NCBI GenBank assembly: GCA_009741485.1
Contig: CM019236.1
Location: 43,006,232-43,070,231, forward strand
Source: Malurus cyaneus samueli
Taxonomy: Eukaryota; Chordata; Aves; Passeriformes; Maluridae
Direction: 5' to 3'
DNA: 64,000 nt
Part shown: positions 24,963-37,902 of the stretch, piece after piece
How the letters are laid out: each line of letters begins with the position of its first letter
Numbering within the stretch: position 1 is the stretch's first letter
Notes under the pieces: generated by a model
What the model was told of the DNA's origin: nothing
The model's database searches: none
Seen by the model: only the letters and a program-made list of their open reading frames with translations
Made by a program: the position numbers and the translations under genes

Positions 24963-27900
24963 CGGTCAGGTTATGTTTTAAAAATAAATAGATCTATCTG
25001 ATATGGGTGATGTAGGAAACAGCTTTTAATCATCTTATTTAATTTATTGGGATTTGTGAGGATTAAACAAACAGAATAATTCTTTCATGTGTTAAAGGAT
25101 CTTTGATTTGGCAAATAGAAAAGTGGAAGTAATCATTGGAGATTTTGAATTAGTTTCTCTGGAGTCAGGTGCAGTTCTGTCAGCAACTGAATATTTTTAG
25201 GCAGTGGAAAGCGTGCGTTTTTATGTTAGTGCACGGCATTTGCCTGACGTGTTTCACGGGTGTGGCTTTCCCCTGCAATGTCTAATTGAGCAGCTCTGCA
25301 GGGAGCGGACGTTATGATCTGGTTTGGGCGGGTTGTGTAGGGAGTGTGATGAGTCTGGAGGTAGTTGAAACAGAGATTAGTAGAATCGGTTACACCTTCA
25401 GATGGTGGACTGGATGATGAAGAGAGTGGCAGAGTCGTACTGGCAATGGCGCTCTGCGCACCTCTCGCTCAGCAGTATTTGTCTGAGTGGGCAGCGGGGC
25501 AGGTGGTGAGTGTGCAATGAAATGGTCAAGTTGACATGTTCCTGGAATTATTTGTATAATAAGAGTCATCTGCATTGGTTTAAGCGGTTGCTAAGTGTTT
25601 GATTCGGTGTATGGAGTTCTATTGGGGAAAATCTTTTATAGATGGCTTTAGAAGTAGGTAGTATCAAAGAAGCATAGCATTTCTAGTTCGCTCAAATATA
25701 GACCTGAGATAGAAAAGGGGTCTGGTGTTTAGAGAATGAAATTGAGAGTGATATACAGGTGATGGAGGTGGGAATTCGCTCACTGATAAGAGTGTGAGGA
25801 AATCCTGTAGGAAGAGATAAAAGGCGTGAATGGGGTGGGTTGGAATGCTGTTGTGCGAGGCAGGTCAGGGTTGTGCACGGCACCCCAGATAAGAAACCGG
25901 GGGCACAGACCGACTAGAGAAGTGGAGAGTGGAATGTGGCCCGAGGGTTGAGGATCTTGGCCTGGAGAGAGAAGGGTAGAGTGGTGGGTCCCGTTGTGGG
26001 GCGTACACTCTGTGATCTTGGAGGAGCAGGGGACTACTGAGATCCAGTGGGTGCGTCTTAAGGAAGCTCTTGTTCAACAGCAACCTATTGGATTGTTATG
26101 CAACGAGGTATAGTATAGATGCTGGTTCTTATTAAACCGTTTTGCTGCCATTTGGGGACGTAGGAAACAATTGTAGTAGAGAAAGGTTTTAAAACTTTCT
26201 AACTTCCAATTATCGTTAGGATATATGTCCTTATTTTTTATAATGTTAGTACATCTTATTCCTGTTCCACAGGACTGCAGTTTCTAGATAAATCGTTGAG
26301 GGCTTAAACTTCAGCTCAATTTCAAACGAAACTCCTAAAGTACTTTGCACTTGATTTCATGGTTCTTTCTTCTCGTCACATCAGGTAATTGTTTTAGTGA
26401 ATGTCTGAATAATGTTGTTTTTTACGACTGAATGGAAAGTAACCACTTCATTTTGGATGGTGTTTAAGTCAGATGTCAGTCAGGTGGAATTAGATCTCAG
26501 TCTTGGCACAGGTGCAGTAGCGAGGACCAAGAGGAAGGAAGAATGAATAGTCCAAAGTATTAGTGGAAGTCTTGAGAAGAGGGCCATAGAAGATAAGTGG
26601 ATCACACGAGCTAACACCGGAAGCACAGGAAGAAAGTGATGCAGCTAGAGAATTGTCAAAGCATAAACTTAAAGGGTATGTTTCGTGCAAAGGTCTTACA
26701 TAAGGAACGTAGTATTATTGTATGATATTAGTGTCATGTAATATAATCATTAATGTATTACAAATAATCTATGGTTCAGAGCATCAGGTAGCTTGCTGGA
26801 AGGTGGATTTTGGGTGAACCTGTGACCTGTCTGCCTGCATTCAACATGAGCAGCTCGTTAGAGCATCTGTACTGTTAGGACAAGACAGTTAGCCTGGCTG
26901 CCAGAATATCACATTCAGGTGTTTGTCTCGTTACTCTCACTTCAAAGCCAACACATCCAGCACGCAGTTTGCAAAGCCTGGCAGTGATCCTGTGGCCCCA
27001 TCTAAACAAGTAGTCGAAGGGAATTGTCAATCGAATGTGCTTTGTTGTAAAGAGTGTCCGGCTAACGTTGAACTTTTAATCGATCTGTTAGTTGGTTATG
27101 GTTGTGGGTGATACGGCCAGATCTCCCGCTCAAAACTGGAGTGTAGGTTCTAGTGAGTCCGAGCGTAATTATGGTCCACTGGTTCCGGGGTAAGGCTTTA
27201 GAGTTGCCTAGAAAAATCTGAAGATTAGATTTAGAACTAACATAATACACCTTCTGAAAGACTTTCTGTCGGCATTCATGGTTAGATGTGTGTAAAGTTG
27301 CCAAGGTGTCATGTGTCTGAGCAGTTTAGCTTACTGTATGGCCTCTTCTGGAGAGTAGGTAGTATTGGGAATCGCAGTTGCGCAGCTGAAGTATTTATGT
27401 CTCTTGTGTTAGTTCTTTGCCATAGTCGACATCTGGTGAATTTACTTTTACTTTTTGTGTGTGTGTACTTGCACATTTGGCAGTTTTTGGAGCATTTGTT
27501 CATATATGGCTTAGATATACTGGTTGTCAAGCAGAATGAGTGCGTGAAGTGGGCAATATGCAGAATGGTGACTGTAAGTCTAAGGCGAGGGTTGGAGAGG
27601 TTCTAGTATCGGCTGCGCAAAGGGGTTCAGGTACAAGGCTCAGAGGGTAGACAGCACGGCAGCAGCCCTTGGCCTGTCCTAGAATTTCCGTGCAGAGAGT
27701 ACTCAGCGAAGGGCCAATGCAGTTGCCATGGGGGGACGGTCGCACGTGAGGTCTGACTGCGTGTCTCACCGTGTGCTGGCGAGATCTAAGAGACTGTGCA
27801 GTTAGTGGTGGAGATGCTGAGCAGATGCAGGCATAGCTAGGAGCTGAAGGGTGGTAAGGTAAGAGCGATCGGAACAGGCCTGACAGTAATGCAAAAGGTA

Positions 27901-30440
27901 AATTGCTAAGGCTCTAGGTCTCTGCATAGGGTGACACTTGCTTTAGAGCCAAGATCAGTGTGGTCTCTTTGAGCTAGCCCCTGAGTATAGTAGTGGCTGA
28001 CGGTGAAAGATGCTTCCGAGGCCTCTCAGATGGAACTGGTAAGGGGAATGGGGATGAGCTAGTGACCGAGTGGTAGTTCTGCACATGGATGCCGGCAGGG
28101 TACTTCTAATGGAGAAGAAGGACACTAACTACAAAGAAAATGTGGCGCCAGGTTTAGCCGGTCACAAGTGGCTTGAACAACAAGAAGATGACGGGGCACT
28201 TGCAGTATTGAGACAATGTTGGCGATAATGTGTGGAATAGATGTGGCTCTGGTTCGTTCTCAGAAGCCTCTGTCTACAGGTAGATCCGGACTGAGCAGTG
28301 GAAGACATGCTGAGGTCCCTCAATTTGGACTCACAAAAACATTGTGCTCCAATTCTACTGTCGCTACACAGTCAGCGCAGTCCTCGGATCCAAATATCCC
28401 AATTATGGATGGATTCTGAAGGTTTTTGAGATCGTTCTATGGCAGTGGCTTCCATATGAAAATGAAACACTGAGTAAATTGTAGTCGCATAACGATCTCT
28501 ATCGTTAGGGCACGGGACATCACACATGCTTGGCCTGAATAAAGGAGTCACCCGAGGAAGTTTGCTGGCGCATTACCAAGGTGTATGATGTCCGGTATTG
28601 TGATATCTTTGAACACGCACTGGTACCGTCAGACTTGCGCCTCGTCAGCAGAGCAGGGAGTACTCGATTGCTGACTGACCTTAGGGTTTTATCTGGAGTA
28701 GTGGGGTTCGTACAAGATGAGTGGGCGTGTCGCAAGGTCAATATACAGAAGAGGATGAAAGGATACCCTATCTGGTGAGGCAGTGAAACATGATGTGTTC
28801 CGGGCAAGTTACATCTTCCTTCACAGTTTAGAGAAAGATGTCTAGAAGGTCAGTATGCATGGATGCGAGATCAACAGCGTATTGGCTTCAATAAGGCTGG
28901 TGCCGATTTGGAGAAGGGTATTGGTGTTGGCGACATTTTGTGAAGTAGGGGTTGTACTTTAAGTGGACTGGTAGCTGTTTAGCAGAGATGGGATCCACCT
29001 GTGATAAAGTGGAGATAATGAGAAATCTTTTGGCAGCGGCCCCAAGTGACGTGGAGCCAGTCCTGTGGTATATATGATTTTAGGTACTTTGGTTAAAGAG
29101 TCGTAAGGAAGTCGGTTGGCAAAAAATGGCCATGGATGTATAGCCATCTGGTCCTTGAGCTCTCTTTTCGGTTGAGTAGGTGCATTGCGGTATGTAAACA
29201 ACCAGTGCGGTCAACAGATGTTACTTTGGGCCCGTTGTGTCAAGACACACCGCGGTAAAAATAAGATGGGCAACCTGAGCTGTTTGTATGGGCCTGTGGT
29301 GTTGCTCTTTACATGCTGCCTTCTGTGAAACCACAGAGGGTCAGCTCTGTGATTACAAGCTTTATGAAATGCCTGAATCACAGTATCAAGATGCGGTGTA
29401 CGCATGGGAAATAGTGCAATTGAAACTAGAAAGCTATGTCGTGGTACGAGCGGAGCGGTCCATCGATCCTTATTGCAGGTGACTGAGAACACTGGTGGTG
29501 GAAATAGGCAATCATGTGACATGGAGAGTGTATGTCTATGTGATGGAGCCAATGATGCAGTGAAGAGTAGGATGAGATTGCTTAAGTTATGTTTGAGGGC
29601 AGATCAAGCGCAAGTGTTATTGAGCTGTATCCAGTGGCTCAGGTTGAATGAGTGTGAGACGCTTCTCATAGGTCAGTAGATATGTAAGAAGGGAACGGTT
29701 AAATATGAAAGAATGGAAACTAGTTTTCACGAGGTGGTTGGTTTAGTTTAAAATTATACCACAAACATGAAGAAGGAGGTGTTGTGGTTCTTTCTGTGGG
29801 GACAATGAAAGTAGCCTCAACAATCACAGCGTGTCTCCTTGGGCGGGACTCACCGCACCCTTCGCATCTCTTATTGGAGGGACGCTGATTAGCAACTCTG
29901 GACGACAGCTCGAGCCTCCATGGAGAGAAACATGAAGATTGTTGTTTAGAGATAGTATCGTTTTTGACACAAATGGTGGAAGAGCGCAACGATAGGAAGG
30001 GAAAATGTTTGCTGCTTGGGATCACTGGATATGGACTTTGCTCTAACGAACTACGAGGGAATGAGTGAAGATGTGAAGCTGGAACTGTAGGTGTCGGCTG
30101 TAGTGACGCGTGAGACGATGGAACATGGGATCGTTGTGTGAGGCGGGAGGAGAGGCGGGTCAACAGGAGAGTAAGCATCTTAACCCTGCTGGTGAGAGAG
30201 AGTGACTTCAACTTCGGGTATAGATTAGCTTAGCGAGGAAGTAGCCATGGGATGGGGACTCGTAGAACGAGGAGTCCAAGAGAGGCTGGTCATAATTCAG
30301 CGATGCAACTTCCTCTCGCCAGTCATCAAGTCTCAACAGTTATCCCTGTGATAGAAGAATTGGGCAAAAAGGGGCAAGATAGTCTTCAACTGAGGAGGGG
30401 CTTCTAGCAGTTCCTCAGATGGAAGAAGAAGTTGCCTGGA
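24963..30440. other. Featureless stretch, probably low-quality sequence up to the gap
   Basis: No gene or repeat family recognised. Short parts, such as 24.96-25.25 kb and 26.06-26.46 kb, read like ordinary vertebrate intron or intergenic DNA. Most of the rest has a scrambled look: frequent isolated CG and TAG words, no homopolymer runs and no recognisable repeats. It ends at the N run. Confidence 0.5.
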
Positions 30441-30465
30441 NNNNNNNNNNNNNNNNNNNNNNNNN
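30441..30465. other. Assembly gap, 25 N
   Basis: Exactly 25 undetermined bases. This fixed length is a placeholder used by some gap-filling pipelines and probably does not represent the true distance. Sequence order and adjacency across this point should not be trusted. Confidence 0.98.
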
Positions 30466-31229
30466 CTCAGTGAAGAAATTAAGAATAACCTTGGGCGCTT
30501 TCAAAGGTCTGTTGGAAGGATTTTTTTTGTTGTTGTTTCGTTTGTTTGTTTTTTTTGTTTTGGTGGATTTCCGGGTATCTTCTAGTTGTTGTTTTGCTTT
30601 TTTTTTTTTTATTAATTAAGGAGACCATAATAAACTTTTCAAGGTTGAATTCAGTGCTAACAATATATAACATATGGGGGTTTAAAAGTGGTGACTCTGC
30701 TCTTTTCACCCTCCCATGGGAAAAGAAGCAAGAGGATAAATGGTTGCTGAAGTGAGTTGCATGGGGAGAAGAGAACATTTAGTGTCATCACAATTTGAGA
30801 AGAATCTTGTGTTCATTGCTTGGTGAGGTAGTTATTGGTTCTTCTACCATATAAAAAAAATTAATGAGAGAAAACCGATCTAAAAAAAAAAAAAAATCGA
30901 GTAACCATTTACAAACTCCCTAAGCGACTCTTTTTGGCAAGACTGTGGCTCTACCATGATTGTATCACATCTCAGGATGTGAAATTTGAGCAGGAGTTTT
31001 CATTTTGGCGCTGCTAATATGCGTTGAGTCCCGTTTGAGAGTGATATAGACAGGTCCAAAGTGCTGTGAAACTTCAAAAACAGAACAGATACGTTGGAAA
31101 ATGCACTTACACAACATGGTATTCTTACAGAGATACCAGTGTACAGGAAAAGGTGGAGATAAGTTTAGAATCCTCAAAAGAGAGCCTTCACTTTGCAGCA
31201 GCTATCAAACAGAGTGTCTGTTTCTCTGT

Positions 31230-31231
<2 letters not shown>

Positions 31232-31272
<41 letters not shown>
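31232..31272 (+). repeat. Poly-A run of 41 bases
   Basis: Uninterrupted A run preceded by 'gtttctctgtgc'. It could be the tail of an old retroposed transcript, but the upstream sequence is not recognised and no target-site duplication is evident. Confidence 0.85.
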
Positions 31273-31276
<4 letters not shown>

Positions 31277-31590
31277 CAACTTGATGTTGTTTCTTTCAGT
31301 AGACAAAAATAGAAAACATATGTAAAGTTGTTTTGTTTTTTTTTTTTCATTTTGTACTGAAGGAAACACGCATTGCTAAGGAGAAATAGTTATCTCAGTG
31401 TTGCATTTTCTTCTGTAATCTGTTAGACTAACAGCCTGTGCATCATGGACCTAGCAGATAAGGTGCCTGACAAGGAAAGGAATATCCTTGGATTGGAGCA
31501 TAACAAATGGACAATATTTGAACCTGACACTCCTGAGATTTTTGTCCAATGGATGGCTTTTAGTGGGCATATGGAAACATGCATGGGTGT

Positions 31591-31613
31591 GACTGCTAGT
31601 TGTTCTAGCAGTC
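31591..31613. other. Perfect 9-base inverted repeat
   Basis: 'gactgctag' and 'ctagcagtc' separated by five bases, forming a short hairpin. It overlaps a direct repeat of 'ggtgtgactgctagtt' at 31,586 and 31,616. No known function. Confidence 0.7.
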
Positions 31614-31899
31614 TAGGTGTGACTGCTAGTTCTGCAAGAGACCTCACTAGAGATGTGCAGCTCCAAGCAGTCAAAACCCTCGAGTGCCAGCCCTTTCCAA
31701 GACATCACTGACAGAGTCGCTACTCTGGGTGAACCCTCAGTGTTAGTGAATGTTTGCAGTGGTCTTGGCTGAGCAGACTGGCTTTCCCTAGCAGCTCAAG
31801 GACGGCAGGAGCCAGGCCATAATTGGTGTTTGACGATTCCGAGCCATCGCAGAGGGAAGAATACAAGGAAGGATGGCGCACACGGAGTTGGGGACATAG

Positions 31900-32545
31900 G
31901 TAATGGTGCTCCATACTGATGTCGACCTGATGGCTACTGGGCAACTTCGCGGTATCATTTCATCTATAGTCTGTATGTCTTCCGTGATTAGAACAAAGTG
32001 CTCGTGAGTTGCAATTACTAACCTCACAGACACTAGACACAATGTGATTTGTGGTAACACGGAGCACAATTCATCAATGTCAGAGGGCCACCGAGCACTG
32101 TTACTGATAGCAATATGGATAATTCTTATTTAGATACTCACTATCTCACTTTGAGACTTAGATTAAGCGTCAATTATCAAAAACTGTATATATGGTCACA
32201 GCTCTTAGAGACAGATCAAATAAGAGCGACGAGAAAAGCTTACACCACACACCAAGAATTAAGCCCATATAGAACCCATACCGCCCATGTTGGCCGCTAA
32301 TGCTGGTGCCTTATACCCCAATTGGAAAGCCTACTCACGCTACTCACAAACACTCCATCACTACCAACCTCGAACATTCACTACGGATAGAAAGCTGGAC
32401 TATATCATTCGCGGCCACAACACCTCTTCAGAAACAACACAAAAAAATAAATATAAAAGTGGTCACCTCAGTAGCGAAACAAAAAAACAGAAGACACCAA
32501 GCGCAAAAGCCTCAGTTAAAAATTACCTTCTGTTGTTTTATATAA
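31900..32545. other. A/C-rich, G-poor block of doubtful quality
   Basis: G is scarce from about 32.1 kb on (for example five G in 32,401-32,460), with many 'cac', 'aac' and 'act' words and no repeat unit. It is a mirror, in base composition, of the C-poor block left of the gap. Confidence 0.5.
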
Positions 32546-33778
32546 CAGTTTGCCTAATCATAATGTAATCTCTATTGCAGTTTAAGTGTTTTTATGTAAG
32601 AACGTTTCTAACTGATCTTTAAATTACTTTTTTTTAAGTTCTGTCATCCCGCACCTGCCCTGTTGGCCACATGAGCAAGATTCAGGCACAATCTTTGCTC
32701 CACCCAGAGATGGGCACACAGGAAAGCTGCTAGCCAGGCACATCCCAAAGCTTGAGCTTTGACAGGAGGTGTAACTTCCAGTGGACAGAGTGGACAAGGG
32801 CTGCACTGCTTTTGGAACCTGTGCTGCTCTGTGTGCAGAGCTGATGGGCAGGGCTTAAGGCTGTCTCCACCTTCAGCTCTTTGCACATACTTCGTAATTT
32901 GCGGAGGCAGTGCAGTGTAGAATATGTGGTAAACGTGAAAGAAAGAGTAGCAGCGTTGAGAGAAAGCTGAGGGAGCTTGTTTTTTTTTTCCTAGCAGATT
33001 GCTTTACTTGGATGGGTTTCTAAATTAAATGAGAGGTGGATGGCCAAAACTATGTCAAAACTTGGCTTTGCTTTGGTGCCAGTTTAGAAATAAAACTCCT
33101 TTCTCACATTTGAATTCAGAGTCTAATCTGTGCCCCTGAAGGGGAAGTGGCAGTTCAAAGATGTGTCTTGGTACTGATTCCAATTTAAATAAAAAGAAGT
33201 GTAATTTCCCCTTCAGCTGGATAGTGTATTAAGTAGCACAGTAATTTCTGGAGTGCTACTAATAAACTATATTTTTAACAACTTTGGCAGTAAAAGCCAT
33301 CATAGCAAGCATCAGCCATTCTTGAAGACAGAATATGACTGTGAGTACCTGAAGGCTCTTTCTCTGGATTGCAGGAGTGGGATAACTTGTCAGGAATGAG
33401 TAAATTGCAATCAAATATGCCTAGAATTCAGACTGGCTAAAGATGGAATAATCAAAACCATCAAAGCTTGGTGCATAATGGGTTGAGACAAGTAGTCCGG
33501 CAAATACTGTTCTAATATCATCTTAACCACAAGGGCTGCTCCGATGTGTTTCTGAAGATGTTTAAGTTAGCAAATAATACTCATCATTAATCTTTTATAA
33601 TGGCTTTTGGGAGCCATGGTTCATTTAAACATTTTACATTTTTATTACTTATGTATGCAGGGCAGCAATTAAAGCTGTCGTAGTCATATAATGAAGACTA
33701 ATGAAAGCGAGATCAAGGCAGGTTTTCATTTTCTGTCGACCTGAATATCCATCTGCTTCTGCCACCTCCCTGCCCCCC

Positions 33779-33904
33779 ACCTTTTTTTCTTTTTTTTTTT
33801 TTTTTTGGGGGGGGGCTCGGCGTGGGGAGAAAGGTGGTTGTGGTTTTGTTTGTTTTGTTTATGTGTGGTTTTTTTTTTTATTTTTTTTGCAACCAAACCA
33901 AAAA
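33779..33904. repeat. T/G-rich low-complexity block at the edge of copy 2
   Basis: A T run of about 18, then about 10 G, then T/G-rich sequence with 'gtttgttttgttt' words. It directly precedes the start of copy 2. Its reverse complement resembles the A/C-rich block before copy 1. Confidence 0.75.
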
Positions 33905-36900
33905 GCAACCAGCCCAGCCCTCAAGTAAAATTCTTGTTGTTTTTGTAACATGTCTATGCAGCCTGTTGGAGAAGTTTACAACTGTGCCTCTGAGCTGTGC
34001 AATGCATAATTTATATTATACCTGTCATTGCTCTGCTTGTTTCAAACTGAGATCCAAGAAACCATCAATTTTTGGCAAATATTTTGGCATGGACCTTTTG
34101 GAATAGTTCTAGTCAAGCTCAGCCTGCTGCTGAATGCATTGCAGGGATTCCATATTTTGAAAAAATTCCACTGAGCATTTCAAAATCAATTCAACACTCA
34201 AAATAATCCTTCAAAAGCAAGAATACAGACTAAAATGAAAATGCTTAGTGAACTGCTCTTAAGAAGATGATTCACACAAATACTTTGTTAGATATTTGTT
34301 CTCTAGGGATATTTGTCTTTTGTCTATTCTTTGTCTTTTTATTCTTTGTATCTGTCTCTTCCTTTTTTATATTATTCCAGACTATTCCCAGTTGTGGTGT
34401 AAAATGAATAGTCTAAATATAGTCATAAAGTGGTATAGTTTATAGGAATACAGTAGTAAATAATTAATAAACATAGTAATAATGAAGTAATAAGTTATCA
34501 TGTACTAAAGTAAATGCAGTTGCTCGAAAAACTCAAGATACAGTTGTCAGTAAAAACTTGTAGATTTCTTTTCTGGACCAGAATGAAAAAAGCTCAAATT
34601 ACAATGAAGTGTATGTGAATAAATGTCAAACTCTTTTCACAACTTTTATTGAAACAGGAAATGTCAATATTTTAAAATGTAAGCAGCCGCCACACTCCTG
34701 AGGCCTTTCTTATTCTTGCCTCCCTTCTAATCTTGCTGTGTGACTATGGTAACTCCTCTCATAATACCCCAATTTGACCCTGATTTTAAATTATCTTGTC
34801 TGTGTTAGAGACTAAGAAAGAAGAAGGCACAAGGTCTTGGTAGGGTGTAAGAAGTCTGGAGTTAAAAGCAGTGATTGGCTGTCATATGGGGTCCTAAGGG
34901 AAAAAGGAAACCCATGAACAAGATAGACAGAGACACAAATATAACGGAGAAATGTAACCATGACAAAGATGAGAAACAAACCTGAATTATCTCAGGGATT
35001 AATCTATGGGATAGCAAGAAGTTTAGAAGCACAATGTGGCAACTGATAAGGATGCAGACTCGAGGATGCTGGAGGGGTTGGTGGGACTGTGCCAGTAGCT
35101 GAGGATTCAAGGAAGGGAGATGTTCAGAAGAAAGGGGAGGAGCAAGTTGTCTTTAAGGTGAGACTGGTCATTCTGTTGGTTTGACTGAACCCGGCACCTA
35201 ATTACTGCAATCTCTTCTACTTTCTCATTACATCCTTTCCTATCTAACTGCACAGCCATGAAGTCAATTCCATGCAATGTCTGCTGCCAGGACTCAGTGC
35301 CAGCTACTGGGCAAACTGATGTGATGAATTTGGTGCCAACAGTTGGAGTCAGACCAGGGGTCTTGGTGCCCCTGTAGTGGCAGCTACCAAAGCGAGTGGG
35401 GTGTCAATGACTGGGGCAGAGAGGGCCCTTGGCCACCAGTAACTGGAGCTGAAATGGCATGTGTTTGAAAAACCATCAAACTGATAATGGATCAAGGTGG
35501 GGAAAGATGGTACAGCAATTGTTAGAAAGGAGGAATGCTCCTTGTTAGAAGGGAAGGTTAAAATATCTTGGTTTTTTTTCCCCCTAAGGATGAAACTAGA
35601 GACAATGCTGAATTACCCATAAGCACTGTGGAGTAGGAAGAGTGGAGAACAGTTATTTCAGATTCATAATGGTATGAGCCAGATCTTAATTGTTCCTGTA
35701 CGTATTTAGGTTGGACGTTAGAAGAATCCCTTACTGGTAGAGGAGTAAGATTGTGGGAAAGCTTATCAAAGGAAATATTTTGGCCCCAAAGCTGTATCTA
35801 AACTAGATAATTAGTAATTAATAATTAGGTTTATCTTGACATGGGCACCCAAGCAACCAGTCTTTATCACTTTTGTGCTTCTACAGAATAGTTGGTCCAG
35901 AATCTCCCATTGGAAAATGTGCTGAATCAGCAACAAAAAAAAATCTAAGACCCTCTGTGAAAGGTCGCTCTTCAGCCTTTTTTTCCCAGATATTCTTTCT
36001 GTAGAATGGCCACCTCTGCTACTGTCACTCTGCTGGAGGAGAAGAGTTCAAAAAGCAGACTTCATGTGCTTCATCACTGTAGCATGAAGGCCTGGTGTGA
36101 CATTGTGTGAATACTCAATTTTCTCTGGGAAAACTGGATGCTTCTCCTTTATTCTCTTGGCTATTTTGCACACACAAGCATACACACACACATTTTTACC
36201 TACATACATAAACTATGTTTACTTTTGTGCTCCCACCTAAAATAATGAAAGTGTGGCATATTTTTGCTGCACAGGGGCTCTGGACACTGTCTCCTATAAC
36301 CTAAGAAAGTTTCTGCTTTTGTGCTGTTTTGAACTTTTGCTGTAATTGATAACTGATGTAATGAAAGCATCTTAAAAAACCCCAAACAAACTACAGTTTT
36401 GTGCTTCGGGTATTTTAATATAACCCACTGCCACTGACTGCTGTCAATCAGACTTTGTTGAAATTAGATCTCATTTTTCTTTTTTTTGTAAGTGTGAAGA
36501 TAGTCTGATGGTCTTATTTTTTCTAAGACGAAAATGGTGGTGAGTACACAGTAGTTAACAAAAGAGGCAGATAATTCAGATCTTAGGGACTTAAGTGTTC
36601 TCTGGAACTGCTCTTGGGGGAATGGGAAAATTTCAGCCTGAAGAATGCTGAATGGGGTGATAGCTCAGTTCTTCCAGACACTGAACATCTCTAAGAATCA
36701 TATTTTCCCCTTTCACTGAAAGCAGGTGTCCTTAAAGACCAGGCAGTTTTGAGTCAGGGTACACCATGATGCGAATTCCCATTTCCCAATTCAATGGCAT
36801 TAAAGTCCTGCAATCTACCAGTGTTAACACAGCTTGTTGTGAGGGTGACTGGACATTCTTTGGTGATGACTGGCATGAATCACAAAGAGCTACCAGTACA

Positions 36901-37237
36901 ATACTTTTCTCTGTGTAACAGACCTGATATTTAGAAATGGAAGTATGACAGTATTTTGATGCGTGTGTTTGTCTGGGGTTTGTCTGATCTATGCTGTCAG
37001 CACACAGTTACATGAGTTACACACCATTTTGAAGTTTCGAACCTGTTCTAAGCATAAATCAGTTTAATGATGCAGAAGCCTTGACAGATCTTCATAAAAC
37101 CCTTGGTATACAAGAGGCTTTGTCAGGATGTCAGTTTCTTGTTATCTCCTCACCACTGCTGATGAAGCAAAGGTTTTGCTCAGTTGTACCACTAGAGCTG
37201 GCACAAAAGCTATGGATTTGTTGTCAATAAGCAATGC

Positions 37238-37902
37238 TATGGAAAGGGACCTGGGGCCATCATTGAGGGCAAGTTGAACACAAGTCAGCAGTACCCTGGC
37301 AGCCAGGAAGGCCAAGCGTGTCCTGGGGTGCATCAGGCACAGCATCACCAGCCGGGCAAGGGAGGGGATTGTCCTGCTCTGCTCTGACCTGGGGCGGCCC
37401 CAATGCGAGTGCTGGGGGCAGTTCTGGCTGACAGAACAAAAAAGGCATTAAGTTCTTAGAGACTATCCAAAGGAGTGCTACAAAGGTGATGAAGGACCTT
37501 GAGGAGAAGTCATAGGAGGGGTGGCTGAGGTCACTTGGTCTGTTTAGGCTGGAGAAGAGGACACTGAGGAGATATCTCATCACACTCTGCAACTTCCTTG
37601 TGAGGGGAAGAGAAGGGGCAGGCACTGATCTCTTTTCTGTGGTGACCGGTGACATGACCCAATGGGATGGTCTGGTGTTGTGTCAGGGGAGGTTTAGGCT
37701 GGATATTAGAAAAAAGTTCTTCTATTAGAACAGGATCCCCAGGGAATTGGTTGCATCACCAGCCAGGCAGAGATTAAAAGCATTTGGACAATGCTCTCAG
37801 GCACGGGGTGTGACTCTTGGGCATGGTGCTGTGCAGGGCCAGGAGCTGGACTCGATGACCCTTGGGGTCCCTTCCAACTCAGCATATTTTATGATTCTAT
37901 GA
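37238..37902 (+). mobile_element. CR1 LINE 3' fragment
   Basis: About 665 bases running from the end of ORF2 into the 3' tail. In order: 'ggaaagggacctgggg', 'ccctggcagccaggaagg', 'gtgtcctggggtgcatcagg', 'ggcattaagttcttagag', 'gtggctgaggtcacttgg', 'ggagatatctcat', 'caggggaggtttaggctgg', 'ggacaatgctctcaggcac', 'gtgcagggccaggagctgg', 'tcccttccaactcagcat' and the terminal 'ttatgattctatga'. This is a typical 5'-truncated avian CR1. Scattered single-base losses break the frame. Confidence 0.95.

Larger units (their letters stand above)
30466..33778. other. Non-coding stretch between the gap and copy 2
   Basis: T-rich runs near 30.5-30.6 kb, a 41-base A run near 31.25 kb, a G-poor A/C-rich block at 31.9-32.5 kb, then ordinary AT-rich sequence from 32.6 to 33.8 kb. 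An open frame at 31,445-31,711 (88 codons) has no recognisable domain. No gene is called. Confidence 0.5.
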
